Assembly (NCBI RefSeq): GCF_030406905.1
Contig: NZ_CP129137.1
Span: 6,665,501-6,729,500, forward strand
Source of the DNA: Streptomyces sp. HUAS CB01
Lineage (GTDB): Bacteria; Actinomycetota; Actinomycetes; Streptomycetales; Streptomycetaceae
Reading direction: 5' to 3'
DNA length: 64,000 nucleotides
Shown here: positions 19,301 to 26,959 of the stretch, in pieces
How positions within the stretch are numbered: position 1 is the stretch's first letter
Layout of the letters: the number at the start of each line of letters is the position of its first letter
Program-made: the position numbers and the translations under genes
Notes under the pieces: model-generated
Database searches by the model: none
Told to the model about the DNA's origin: nothing
The model's input: only the letters and a program-made list of their open reading frames with translations

Positions 19301-19622
19301 CCGGCAGCCCCTGATTCGGGGCGACAGTGTGCCCGACCTCGAGCTCCCAGACCACCGTCAGCTCCTGCCCGAGCCGGTCCTCGTCCAGCGACTGCAGGCT
19401 GACCACATGTGTAAGGCCGGGCACGCCCTCATCTGCGGGGCTACGGGGAAGCCCCTGCTTACGGACATCAGACACGGCCCAGGTCGAGCCCCGGACCTTG
19501 ACGACCTGCCCGGGCTCCGGGACCGGTGGAAGGGCAGTCGCGCTCGCGGTACTGCTCGCTGATCCCTGCGGATGCTCCGTAGCGGTCGCCACCTGGGCAG
19601 ACTCCTTCACCGATGCCGTCAT
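16389..19622 (-). CDS. drmD: DISARM class 1 SNF2-family helicase DrmD
   Basis: 1077 aa. SNF2/SF2 motifs in order: LADDVGLGKTIEAG (I, near residue 176), VVDEAHH (II, near 291), LSATPHNG (III, near 336), VVVFTEYAATLEWI (IV) and QRIGRIDRYGQTKHPEIFHF (VI, near 645). A C-terminal region with heptad character (ERKSASRQEKVTEALTQRRD) looks coiled-coil. drmD together with drmMI defines class 1 DISARM. It is the first gene of the operon, so its upstream region must hold the promoter. The first 35 residues are Ser/Ala/Thr-rich and probably disordered. The start at 19622 is an ATG with a G-rich site about 13 nt upstream, so a somewhat later start is possible. Confidence 0.93.
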   Translation of the reverse strand: MTASVKESAQVATATEHPQGSASSTASATALPPVPEPGQVVKVRGSTWAVSDVRKQGLPRSPADEGVPGLTHVVSLQSLDEDRLGQELTVVWELEVGHTVAPNQGLPETVRAEAFDDPNTLAAFVDAVRWGAVTSADTDSYQAPFRSGANVEAYQLVPLSRALQSSRTNLLLADDVGLGKTIEAGLVVQELLLRHRARSVVIVCPPSLSLKWQDEMREKFGLDFVIVNSELMAKVRRSHGLNANPFRLFPRVIVSMAWLPSLRAQRLLRDVLADVRSASTARRYAFDVLVVDEAHHVAPASPTTAPGQRGYAVDSKRTTATMRLAEACEHRLFLSATPHNGYSESFTALLEMIDGRRFTRGASIDEQALKEVMVRWLKTDLPDKGFKTRKLGTLPFTPSEEEQQQFARLERLLADSARANGKGSGGDIVAMLLKKRFLSSPWSFARTLELYEGSDGGDRQLRMDDEDQYYTEVLGSGQSDEEEGAAEHPEFTALRHSKGSDPLVAATSSEIASLIEWGRRYEHKPDSRLEALLTFLAAVCRPDGAHWTNERVVVFTEYAATLEWIERVLRQRGYNDVLEVIQGSTPTEEREKIRALFTESPDKHPVRVLLATDSAGEGIDLQTHCHRLVNFDIPFNPSRLEQRIGRIDRYGQTKHPEIFHFVPVSSSTTYDADMKFMGIIATKVGQATEDLGKVNQVIDAEVQEHFAPTRTVRKARLTAPDDGNEVITRVLAGGMELNRRLTKLSETYHESKAAMHLTPANARRVVDTALTLTSQPPLVEIGDDRTEAQVFEIPNLSRSWQPALRGLDTRLEPGVPRPITFDDQAAQHRTDLVHIHLGHALMQRATRTLRSALFSTDSPVNRVTAVIAPGLPESCVAAVSRLVLVGRGGLRLHEEVFLTGVRLRGQALAESKVEQVLDETLDSADLLLADEKVRAHLAEQWNDDGSRLRTRLLTAMERKSASRQEKVTEALTQRRDSDIKRAHEIFDAFRLNLRESRDRLEQAIRAEEELLFTDDQQKQRRRDLHHMNERLDSLDDEEAREIASIQERYSDIRPYVSAAAVVFALTPEDAKNGMVKA

Positions 19623-19926
19623 TGCCGGACTGAGACCCCCTTTGCGCTTCGCGCCGCCACGAGGCGCTGGAGGATCACGAAAGCACCAGTATCTACGACC
19701 TTGGGTGCGGCCTGCTTCGAGTCGCGCGAACTCGCTGAGAGCGCTGGTCAGCCGGGTGCAGGAGTGCCCTTACAGACTGTCCCGGGAGGCGTTGGCAGCT
19801 ACGGGCTCCTGGGACCGGACTCCGCTCGATCTCGGGTCAATGGCGATGCGATCCTCCAGTTGAAGCTGGTGTCTCCGGCTGGGGAGCAGTACGGGTTTGA
19901 CACCTGGGGATCGTCTGCCCTGCGCC
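19623..19926. promoter_or_regulatory. divergent intergenic region between drmD and the ImmA-like gene
   Basis: No gene is credible here. It must contain the DISARM operon promoter on the minus strand; a TAGATACT-like -10 box reads leftward at about 19688-19695, without a convincing -35. A GGTGTC...GACACC inverted pair lies at about 19868-19906. The XRE-type domain of the neighbouring ImmA-like protein makes this a natural operator region, but that is inference. Confidence 0.4.
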
Positions 19927-19962
19927 TTGAGAACTGGGCAGATGGCGGACTACTGTCCACGG
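19927..19962 (+). promoter_or_regulatory. probable promoter of a leaderless transcript
   Basis: TTGAGA (19927-19932), an 18-bp spacer, then TACTGT (19951-19956). The next six bases lead straight to the GTG at 19963, so transcription would begin at or next to the start codon. This fits the TANNNT-plus-6-to-7-nt layout of leaderless actinobacterial genes, and no Shine-Dalgarno sequence precedes that GTG. Confidence 0.55.
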
Positions 19963-21069
19963 GTGCCCAGCATCTCCGATCGCGTGAGAAGCCTGATCGA
20001 CCAGTCGGGCTTGAGCCCCCACAATTTCGCCGACCAGGCTGACCTCGACGCCGAGCAGTTCCTTGAGTGCCTCAGCGGCACGAGCCCCTTCTCAACTGTT
20101 GATCTCGCGGTCATTGCCGATGAATTCCACGTCTCCATGGACTGGCTGCTCACCGGAGCCGAGCCCCCACTGGCCGTGGCAGCGAGAACGACCACCGGAA
20201 AGGCGGCCGAGGCACTGGCAGCCGCTCGGGACTACGTTGCCCGACGCGCTGACCTGGACAAGCTCGGCTATGCGCAGCCTTGGCGGCCCGTCTCCCCGGC
20301 AGCGCCTGCTGGCAGTACCTACGCTGCCCAGGGAGAGGCGCTGGCGAAATCAGCTCGGAGGGCGGTGGAGCTCCAGGGACGATTGGTGGTCCAGGGCGGC
20401 CTGCCGGAACTGATCGAGGCGGTCTTCGGTGCCGATGTGGCTGTCGAGCCGCTGGGCGACGGCTTTGACGGCCTCGCTGCCATGGGGCAAGGTGCCAAGC
20501 TCATCCTCCTGACTACGACATCTAACCCGGCACGTCAGCGCTTCACTCTCGCGCACGAGCTTGGGCACCTTCTCGCCGACGACGACCAGGACGTCCACCT
20601 CGATCGCGATATCTTCGAACGGGCCCAGAAGATCGATCCGAGCGAGCAGAGAGCCAACGCCTTCGCTTCCGTCTTCCTCTTGCCCGAGCAATCCCTGCGC
20701 GAAGCAGTCGGTGCAGTGAGGTTGACCCGGGAAAGCTTTGCCGCGCTGTGCTGCGACTTCATGGTCAGCCCTGCGACCCTGGCCTACAGACTGCTCACGC
20801 TTCGTGTGATCGACGCCGGCGCCTGCGACTACTACAAGCGCATGACCGTGCGCGAGGCCGCAGTCGTCGCTGACCGCGTGGAAGAACTCGACCGGCAAGT
20901 CGCGGCCTCGCAGGAGAAACGGCTCCCCGGACTTCTTGTACGCGACACGCGCGCTGCCTATGACGCCGGCAAGGCGACCTTGCGTCCGTACGCGTCGCTA
21001 CTCGGCCTTGATGTCGACGAGCTCAGAGACCAGTTAGCGTCCGAACAGGACAACGGCGGTACAGCATGA
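19963..21069 (+). CDS. XRE-domain ImmA/IrrE-family metallopeptidase
   Basis: 368 aa. I choose the GTG at 19963 (VPSISDRVRSLIDQSGLSP) because it begins where family HTH domains begin and sits exactly where the upstream -10 box would start the mRNA; an ATG at 19942 is the alternative. Residues 1-65 are a helix-turn-helix (DRVRSLIDQSGLSPHNFADQ ... VSMDWLLTG). The peptidase core has QRFTLAHELGHLLADD, with the HELGH zinc site at 198-202, then EQRANAFASVFLLPE, the conserved distal Glu-Asn helix. Such COG2856 proteins cleave repressors or act as the control half of toxin modules. The stop overlaps the next start (ATGA), so it is coupled to the PIN-like gene. Confidence 0.85.
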   Translation: MPSISDRVRSLIDQSGLSPHNFADQADLDAEQFLECLSGTSPFSTVDLAVIADEFHVSMDWLLTGAEPPLAVAARTTTGKAAEALAAARDYVARRADLDKLGYAQPWRPVSPAAPAGSTYAAQGEALAKSARRAVELQGRLVVQGGLPELIEAVFGADVAVEPLGDGFDGLAAMGQGAKLILLTTTSNPARQRFTLAHELGHLLADDDQDVHLDRDIFERAQKIDPSEQRANAFASVFLLPEQSLREAVGAVRLTRESFAALCCDFMVSPATLAYRLLTLRVIDAGACDYYKRMTVREAAVVADRVEELDRQVAASQEKRLPGLLVRDTRAAYDAGKATLRPYASLLGLDVDELRDQLASEQDNGGTA

Positions 21070-21671
21070 GCGACTTCCTGTTCCCGGACAACACCGTCCT
21101 GTGCAACTTCGCCGCCGTTGAACGCCTCGATCTGCTCCGCGCGGTCCTGGCCGGCCGCGGCAAGTGGACCGCGGCTGTGTCGCGGGAGGCCCGCAAATCG
21201 GCCGAACAGCTGCCCGCTCTTCACGACCTGAGACGGCAGGGCTGGCTCGGCGAAGCAATCCGAGTAACGGCTCCGGACGACGTTGAGAACGTCGGGCACC
21301 TTCGCACGGCTGTGTTCGGCGGTCAGGCCGACCGGTACCTGCAGCACCTCGGCGAGGCCGAGACCTGCCACATCATCCAACACTGGCCCCAGTTCTCCGG
21401 TGCATGGTGGATATCGGACGATAAATCCGCTCTGGAGTATGCGATTGGGCAGGGCATCATGACGGCGGAGACGCTCGACGTGATGCAGCTTGCCGTGAAA
21501 GCGGGATTCGTCGTGGCGGAGGACGGCTTCGCCCTGATGCAGAAGATGCGCCAGTTGAACCGCTATCCGCGGCTTCCCCAGTCTGTCGCCGACCTCACCG
21601 TCCTCCCATGGTCGCTCGCTGAACTCTTACCTGGTCAGAGCGACGGCGAAGCTACCGCGCACACCACGTAA
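21066..21671 (+). CDS. PIN-like nuclease domain protein
   Basis: 201 aa; its ATG overlaps the stop of the XRE-ImmA gene by 4 bp. PIN-type acidic positions can be read: FPDNTVLCNFA (Asp8), GEAETCH (Glu97/Glu99) and WWISDDKSALEYA (Asp118/Asp119), spaced as in PIN folds, where a quartet of acids binds metal and cleaves RNA. The XRE-ImmA/PIN pair resembles a toxin-antitoxin or stress switch. Whether the PIN protein is the toxin and the peptidase the control element is inference. Confidence 0.65.
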   Translation: MSDFLFPDNTVLCNFAAVERLDLLRAVLAGRGKWTAAVSREARKSAEQLPALHDLRRQGWLGEAIRVTAPDDVENVGHLRTAVFGGQADRYLQHLGEAETCHIIQHWPQFSGAWWISDDKSALEYAIGQGIMTAETLDVMQLAVKAGFVVAEDGFALMQKMRQLNRYPRLPQSVADLTVLPWSLAELLPGQSDGEATAHTT

Positions 21672-21686
21672 AAACTGCCTCCCCAG

Positions 21687-22016
21687 TGCCGAGCCAGTGC
21701 CTGCGCGGGACGCCGCTCTTTGGCCCACTCCGTGTGTTCGCTCCCGCGTTTCCAGGCAGCGAGGAGTTCTGGCAGCGGCTCGGAGTGCGCTTGCCGAATG
21801 TGGACGACGCCACGGCTGTGATCAAGGAGCTGGCACATCGGGACCGGAAGCAGGGTCCGGATGAGCCGGACGGGACGACCCAGTCCATCGTCCTGGAGAC
21901 CCTGAAGATGCTCGCCGCTCTGGGTCCTACCCAGCCAGGCGCGTTGACGGCCAAGCGCATGGGACGCCTCCCTCTTTGGACGAGCCAGGGCTGGCGAAGC
22001 AAGCGGCCCGTGTGTC
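21687..22016 (+). pseudogene. fragment resembling sacsin / NO VEIN-type large protein
   Basis: The frame reads VFAPAFPGSEEFWQRLGVRL and, further on, VLETLKMLAALGPT and RMGRLPLWTSQGWRSKRPV. The FWQRLGV...LPLWTSxGW combination reminds me of a repeating block of the very large sacsin/NO VEIN-like proteins of actinomycetes. Neither a start nor an end is present. The fragment runs into the IS5-type remnant, which has apparently replaced the rest. The family call is from memory and tentative. Confidence 0.4.
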
Positions 22017-22670
22017 GCCTGGGAACACCTTCCCCAGGAACTCGGCTTCGGGTCGGGCATGACCTGCTGGCGTCGGCTGGCCGAGTGGACCGAGGCTGAG
22101 GCGTGGCCCCGGCTGCACGAGGTCCTCCTCGCGAAGCTGCGCCGCGCGAACGCCATGGACTTCTCCCAGGCCGCGGTCGACGGCTCTCACGTACGAGCGC
22201 AAAAAAGGGGCTCCAAGACAGGACGAAGCCCTGTCGACCGGGGCAGGACGGACAGCAAACGCCATCTGATCACGGACGCCACCGGCATCCCACTCGCCGC
22301 CACCTTGACCGGCGGCAACCGCAACGACGTCACCGCTACTGGAGGCGGTACCGCCGGTGCGGGGCAAGCGCGGCCAGCCCAGGAGCCGCCCGGATGTGGT
22401 GCTGGGTGACCGCGGCTACGACCACGACAAGTACCGCCGCCTTGTCCGGGAACTCGGCGTGAAACCCTTGATCGCCCGCCGGGGCACCGAGCACGGCTCG
22501 GACTAGGCACCCAACGCTGGGTCGTGGAGCGCGCCATCGCCCATCTGCACTGGTTCCGCCGCCTGCGAATCCGTTGGGAGATCCGTGACGACATCCACGA
22601 AGCCTTCCTCACCCTCGGATGCGCACTCATCTGCTGGAGGCGGCTCGCATCAATGCCGCCGACAGAGTGA
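22017..22670 (+). pseudogene. IS5-family transposase remnant
   Basis: Segments of an IS5-type DDE transposase occur in three frames: AWEHLPQELGFGSGMTCWRR and AAVDGSHVRAQKRGSKTG (first Asp), then after a frame change near 22.34 kb SRPDVVLGDRGYDHDKYRR (second Asp), then after another near 22.50 kb RWVVERAIAHLHWFRRLRIR (Glu) to the natural TGA at 22668-22670. The N-terminal third is missing. Two frameshifts and a 5' truncation make it inactive. Confidence 0.85.
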
Positions 22671-22730
22671 TGCACGGAGCTGTGAACCCTGGTCACGGCG
22701 GTCCGCCGGGTGCCGCTACGATCCCGCTCC

Positions 22731-23285
22731 ATGGACAACGAGGAGCCGGAGTCGGCACCGGTGTCGGCCGGTGTCGAGCTGGTCTATCTGCCGACCCGAG
22801 CCGACATGGCCGAGGCGCTGCACGCACGGTCTGGTTCCCCCGCACACTGGTGGCGTATTCCGTTGATCGCAGGACTGATCACGGCGGCCGTTCTCGTGGT
22901 TCTCCTGACGCTCGCGGCACCCAAGGGCGTGACCGTGCTGGTGGCCGCAGTCCTGTGCTCAGTTTTGGGGAGCCTCGTGGGCGGGTGGGTGAACCAGCTG
23001 TACCGAGTGCGACAGATGACCAGGTATGCCCGTTCCCAGGGCGAGTACACCATGCGGGCGGACGACAACGGCATACACGCCGCCACGGCACTTGTGGAGA
23101 CCACGATCCCGTGGGCGTCGTTCCGCCACTACATCGAGACGGCGAGCCTCTTCATACTGGTCATCGACGACACGGTGGGCGGAATGGCCCTCCTGCCGAA
23201 GCGCGGACTGCGCGACGGAGCGGACATCGACAGGATACGTACAGTCGTCTCGCGGCATCTCGCACCGCGTCCGTCCAGCGGCTGA
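22731..23285 (+). CDS. YcxB-like membrane protein
   Basis: 184 aa from the ATG at 22731. The frame is open 7 codons upstream, but a TACGAT box (22717-22722) ends 8 nt before this ATG, suggesting another near-leaderless start. Two hydrophobic segments (WRIPLIAGLITAAVLVVLLT and VTVLVAAVLCSVLGSLVGGW, about residues 43-90) anchor it in the membrane. The cytoplasmic tail has the YcxB-like pattern IPWASFRHYIETASLFILVI ending in MALLPKRGL. Function is unknown; such proteins are common in Streptomyces. It stands alone between IS remnants. Confidence 0.65.
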   Translation: MDNEEPESAPVSAGVELVYLPTRADMAEALHARSGSPAHWWRIPLIAGLITAAVLVVLLTLAAPKGVTVLVAAVLCSVLGSLVGGWVNQLYRVRQMTRYARSQGEYTMRADDNGIHAATALVETTIPWASFRHYIETASLFILVIDDTVGGMALLPKRGLRDGADIDRIRTVVSRHLAPRPSSG

Positions 23286-23368
23286 TCAGGCGGCGACACC
23301 CCGCGCCAGCCCCGGTGCTTGGACTCCCGCCGACCCGGAACCGACTGGGCTCTGTGAGCCCGGATGAG

Positions 23369-23389
23369 CTTGTTCTTTAAGGTGTGACC
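23369..23389 (+). repeat. left terminal inverted repeat of the IS
   Basis: Begins CTTGTTCTTTAAGG and ends TGTGACC. Compared with the reverse complement of the right end it differs only at position 12 (A versus T). Confidence 0.88.
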
Positions 23390-23508
23390 TCGAACGACGC
23401 TCCGAACGTGATCGCTCGTACGGGGATTGTGGGGACGTGAACACGGCCTCCGTCTGATCCTGTGCTCCGACGAAAGAGGCACTTGACCAGTACGAAGGCC
23501 GTGGGGGA

Positions 23509-24881
23509 ATGAGTCTGCTGCATCACGATGTCAGGCAAGAAGCGTTCGCGGTGGCTTCACACTTCCGGGACGACTTCTTCGATTGCCTGACCGGGCGCGG
23601 GGACGCGCTGTTCGAGTTGACCGACGCGTTGTTGTGCGCGGATGGTTCCGTGACCACGCCGGTGGATCTGACGTTGACGGCCGAGCATCGACGCGGGCAC
23701 GGTGCGATGTACGACGCGCTGAACCGGGGGAACGTGGATGTGCCGCGGTTGCGGCAGGTGCTGGCGGGGCTGCCGCAACCCGAGGCCACCGACGGGCGCT
23801 TGGTCCTGGCGGTGGATGTCACCCACTGGCTCCGACCCGACGCGCCGACCAGTCCGGACCGCTTGTTCTGTCACGTCTACGGCCGCAGCGGCCGGTCCTC
23901 GGATCAGTTCGTGCCCGGCTGGCCCTACTCGTTCGTCGCCGCTTTGGAGTCGGGCCGGACCTCATGGTGCCAGATCCTGGACGGGCTACGGCTCGGGCCG
24001 ACCGATGACGTCGCCGAGGTCACCGCGGCCCAGGTCCGTCGTGTGGTCGAGAACCTCATCGACATGGGCCGCTGGACGGTGGGCGACCGCGACATCCTGG
24101 TCGTCTTCGACGCCGGCTACGACGCCCCACGCATGGCCTACCTGCTGGAAGGACTGCCTGTGGAGGTGCTGGGGCGGATGCGCACGGACCGCGTGATGCG
24201 CAAGCCCGTCCCGGTTCCGTGGGTCTCGCCGCCACAGGGCGGGCGGCCGCCCAAGCGCGGCAAGGAGTTCCGCTTCGCCAAGCCCGACACCTGGGGCGAG
24301 CCCGATGCCGCGACCGTGCAGGTCACCGACCGTTACGGAACCGCCCGCGTGATGGCCTGGGACCGCATCCATCCCCGGCTGACCACCCGCTCCGCGTGGA
24401 TTGACCACACCGGCGAACTGCCCGTCATCGAGGGCACCGTGATCCGGCTGGACGTCGACCTGCGCTGGCAGGCGTTCCTTCGCAGATTCGATCTCGAGCA
24501 CACCTTCCGGATGATCAAGCAGACGCTGGGCTGGACCCGTCCGAAACTTCGCACCCCCGAGGCGGCGGACCGGTGGACCTGGCTGGTCATCGCCGCCCAC
24601 ACGCAACTCCGCCTCACCCGGCCACTCGCCGCTGACCTCCGCCGCCCCTGGGAGAAGCCGGCCGAGCCCGGACGGCTCACCCCCGCCCGAGTCCGCCGAG
24701 GGTTCAGGAACCTCCGCGGTAACTTGCCCTGCCCTGCCCGGCCCGTGCACCGAAACCCAACAGACCCGGCCCCGGCAGACCGCTCGGCTCGAAGAACCGG
24801 CACCCCGCCACCCGCTACGACGTGGGCAAAACAGTCAAGCGGCCCAAGACCAAAGCCGAACGCGACGCGGTCACACCATAA
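23509..24881 (+). pseudogene. DDE transposase of the IS, frameshifted
   Basis: Opens MSLLHHDVRQEAFAVASHFR and matches what I remember of a large actinobacterial DDE family: LVLAVDVTHWLRPD (first Asp), DILVVFDAGYDAPRM (second Asp), FDLEHTFRMIKQTLGWTRPK (Glu). Two lesions are visible. First, between VIRLDVD and LRWQAF the block relatives carry (a PVWLWW-type segment) appears to be deleted in frame. Second, near 24.74 kb the frame slips: another frame continues with family-like sequence (RPGPGRPLGSKNRHPATRYD) and ends at TAA 24879-24881 in the right repeat, while the annotatable frame runs on to 24978 in flanking DNA. Activity is doubtful. Confidence 0.75.
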
Positions 24882-24889
24882 AGAACAAG
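24869..24889 (-). repeat. right terminal inverted repeat of the IS
   Basis: On the plus strand begins GGTCACACC and ends AAAGAACAAG; it mirrors the left repeat at 20 of 21 positions and is followed by the ATGAG duplication. Confidence 0.88.
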
Positions 24890-25051
24890 ATGAGATTCTG
24901 TTCAAGAAGATGCGGGAGCTCGCGCGGGTGCTGGGGGCGCGTGTCCAGGCCGACGACTGTGAGTACTACGACGAGTGAACACTGCCCGCTCGCAGCAGGG
25001 ACGGCCACCGCGTGATCATCGGGGGTTGGGTGGAATCCTGAAGTTCGTGCG

Positions 25052-26010
25052 GTGGCCGGCGTATCCCCTGCCCGCTGGCGGGCGATGTTCGACCAGGTCG
25101 TGGCTCGGATCGCGGGCTGGCTAGGCGGTTGAGCCCCGGGCCGCTGCCCGCTCCTACCTGTTCGGGCTGCTGTCGGATTGCAACGGAAGAACTGCTGGCA
25201 GCTGGCTGAACAGGCGGGCCATACGCGGCCCGGGCCGATGCAGCGCCTGTGCGCGGCGCCCGCTGGGACGCCGACGCCGTCCGCGACGACCTGCGTGCCT
25301 ACGCCGCCGAACACCTCGGCACCGACGGTGGCATTCTCGTCGTCGACGAGACCGGCTTCTTGAAGAAGGGCCGGTCCTCGCGACACGGACGGGATACCCG
25401 AGGCGGTGGAGTTCGCCACCAAACCCCGTCTGACCGGGGAGATGATCGAAGCCGCGCTGGACGCCGGATTCGGCGCCTCCTGGGTGACCGGCGACGGAGC
25501 CTACGGACAGGATCCTCACCTCCGCGCTGCCCTCGAGGCACGCGGCATCGGCTACGTTTTGGCCGTCGCCTGCTCGACGCGGATGACAATCAACCACGGC
25601 CGCACTCCCGTCCGCGGACACTGGCGCCGGTCGTCTGCCCGCCACGGCCTGGCAGCGGCGCAGCGCCGGAAACGGCGCAAAGGGCCGCGATACTACGACT
25701 GGGCCTGGATCCACATCGGCACCTGCTCGTCCGACGCAACCGATCGACCGGCGAACTCGCCTTCTATCTGTGCTGGTCACCCACCCAAATGCCCGTGTCG
25801 GAGCTGGTCCGCGTCGCGGTGTCCGCTGGAGCATCGAGGAGTGCTTCCAGGACTCCAAGGGCCACGTCGGACTCGACCACTACCAGGTCAGGCACTGGAC
25901 CTCATGGCACCGGCACATCACGCTCGCCATGCTCGCCCTGGCCTTCCTGGCCGCCCTCGCCGCCGACGCGGCCCCCGAACGGCCGCCGACCCGCATCAGC
26001 CTGCCCGTAG
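25052..26010 (+). pseudogene. IS701-type transposase remnant
   Basis: Pieces of an IS701-like transposase are spread over several frames: VAGVSPARWRAMFDQVVARI, then ELLAAG-equivalent sequence, then [16 protein letters not shown] (first Asp), a deletion, then [20 protein letters not shown] and [20 protein letters not shown] (second Asp), then [19 protein letters not shown] and [20 protein letters not shown]. At least four frame changes and one internal deletion make it non-functional. I found no clear terminal repeats. The stretch 26011-26362 beyond it shows no gene. Confidence 0.85.
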
Positions 26011-26362
26011 TAGCGATCGGATCGCGTGACCGTCCCGGAGCGGTGGTTGAGGCGTTCGTCGCTGACCTGACCGTACTCGGCGTTGCAGGGGGTATCGCCG
26101 CGGCGGCTGGCCGACCGGCGGGCGGAGATCGACGGTGAGCTCCGGAACTCGCCCGAGTTGAGGACTGGATCGAGCAGGGCCAGGCCCTGGCCCGCTCTTC
26201 CTCGACGCAATCGTCTGTCGGCGAGACGAATTCGCCGGCTTCCTCAGCAAACATTATCCGGACTGCGCCGCGACGGAAAGGCGTGAGGAAGCACGGCACG
26301 ACCACAGGCGACGTCGATGCGGCGTTCACCGTGGGGACCACGCTTCGCAGTTCGTGCTGCTG

Positions 26363-26917
26363 CTACCAAATGCCGTCGATGACTTCTTCGAAGGTCAGGT
26401 GCCACTGCGATTCCTCATCCGCAAAGGGGAGAGGGTCGAATGCAGTGATCGCGGTGCGGAGTGCGTCGACGCGGTCCTCCGCATCATCGCAGTCACCGTC
26501 TTCCAGCTCCTGCTGAAGGAGCTGGAACTTGGTCAGGGAGTAGACGAGCGATTCGACGTCGCGGTGGATCGCCGTATAGATGAGGTGGCCTTCTCCGTCA
26601 CCGAGGGCGTAGACCGTGCCCGTGACCGGGGCCAGCGCGAGGGTGGTGTCGGCGAACATGCCGAGCACCAGCCAGTCGTGGCACTCCTTGGGTACTGTTC
26701 CCTTGTTGGCGTACCACTCGTTGAGGTTGATGGAGTCGTCCGCGCGGAGGCTGGCCCTGGACATGAACCATTCGGTGTCCGGGAGGCCGATGCTGCTCAG
26801 CAAGAGTGCGGCGCGGTCGTTCATCCGGTGGTGCGGATTGCTGTAGCGGGGGAAGTAGACGACACCCGTCAGTCCGAACGCGGTGCGCACCTCGTCCGGG
26901 GACACGACGAAGTTCAT
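26363..26917 (-). CDS. SUKH-family immunity protein
   Basis: 184 aa, ATG with AAAGG 8 nt upstream. It begins MNFVVSPDEVRTAFGLTGVV and contains FMSRASL, HDWLVLGMFADTTLALAP and GTVYAL, the strand pattern of SUKH-4-like immunity proteins; the acidic tail (LEDGDCDDAEDRVD) is common in proteins that block nuclease or deaminase toxins. It lies 42 bp downstream of the toxin gene on the same strand, the usual toxin-then-immunity order, so it most likely neutralises that toxin's deaminase domain. Confidence 0.75.
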   Translation of the reverse strand: MNFVVSPDEVRTAFGLTGVVYFPRYSNPHHRMNDRAALLLSSIGLPDTEWFMSRASLRADDSINLNEWYANKGTVPKECHDWLVLGMFADTTLALAPVTGTVYALGDGEGHLIYTAIHRDVESLVYSLTKFQLLQQELEDGDCDDAEDRVDALRTAITAFDPLPFADEESQWHLTFEEVIDGIW

Positions 26918-26959
26918 GCTGAAGCCTTTGCATTGTGTGAGGGTGGCTGGTTATCGATT

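Larger units (their letters stand above)
23364..24894 (+). mobile_element. complete insertion sequence with target duplication
   Basis: The element spans 23369-24889 (1521 bp). Its 21-bp terminal inverted repeats match at 20 of 21 positions, and the flanks carry the same 5 bp, ATGAG (23364-23368 and 24890-24894), as a likely target-site duplication. The single transposase gene lies inside and its expected stop falls within the right repeat. The flanks do not join into a recognisable gene. Intact ends beside a damaged transposase suggest fairly recent insertion that now depends on a relative in trans. I cannot name the IS family with certainty. Confidence 0.85.
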
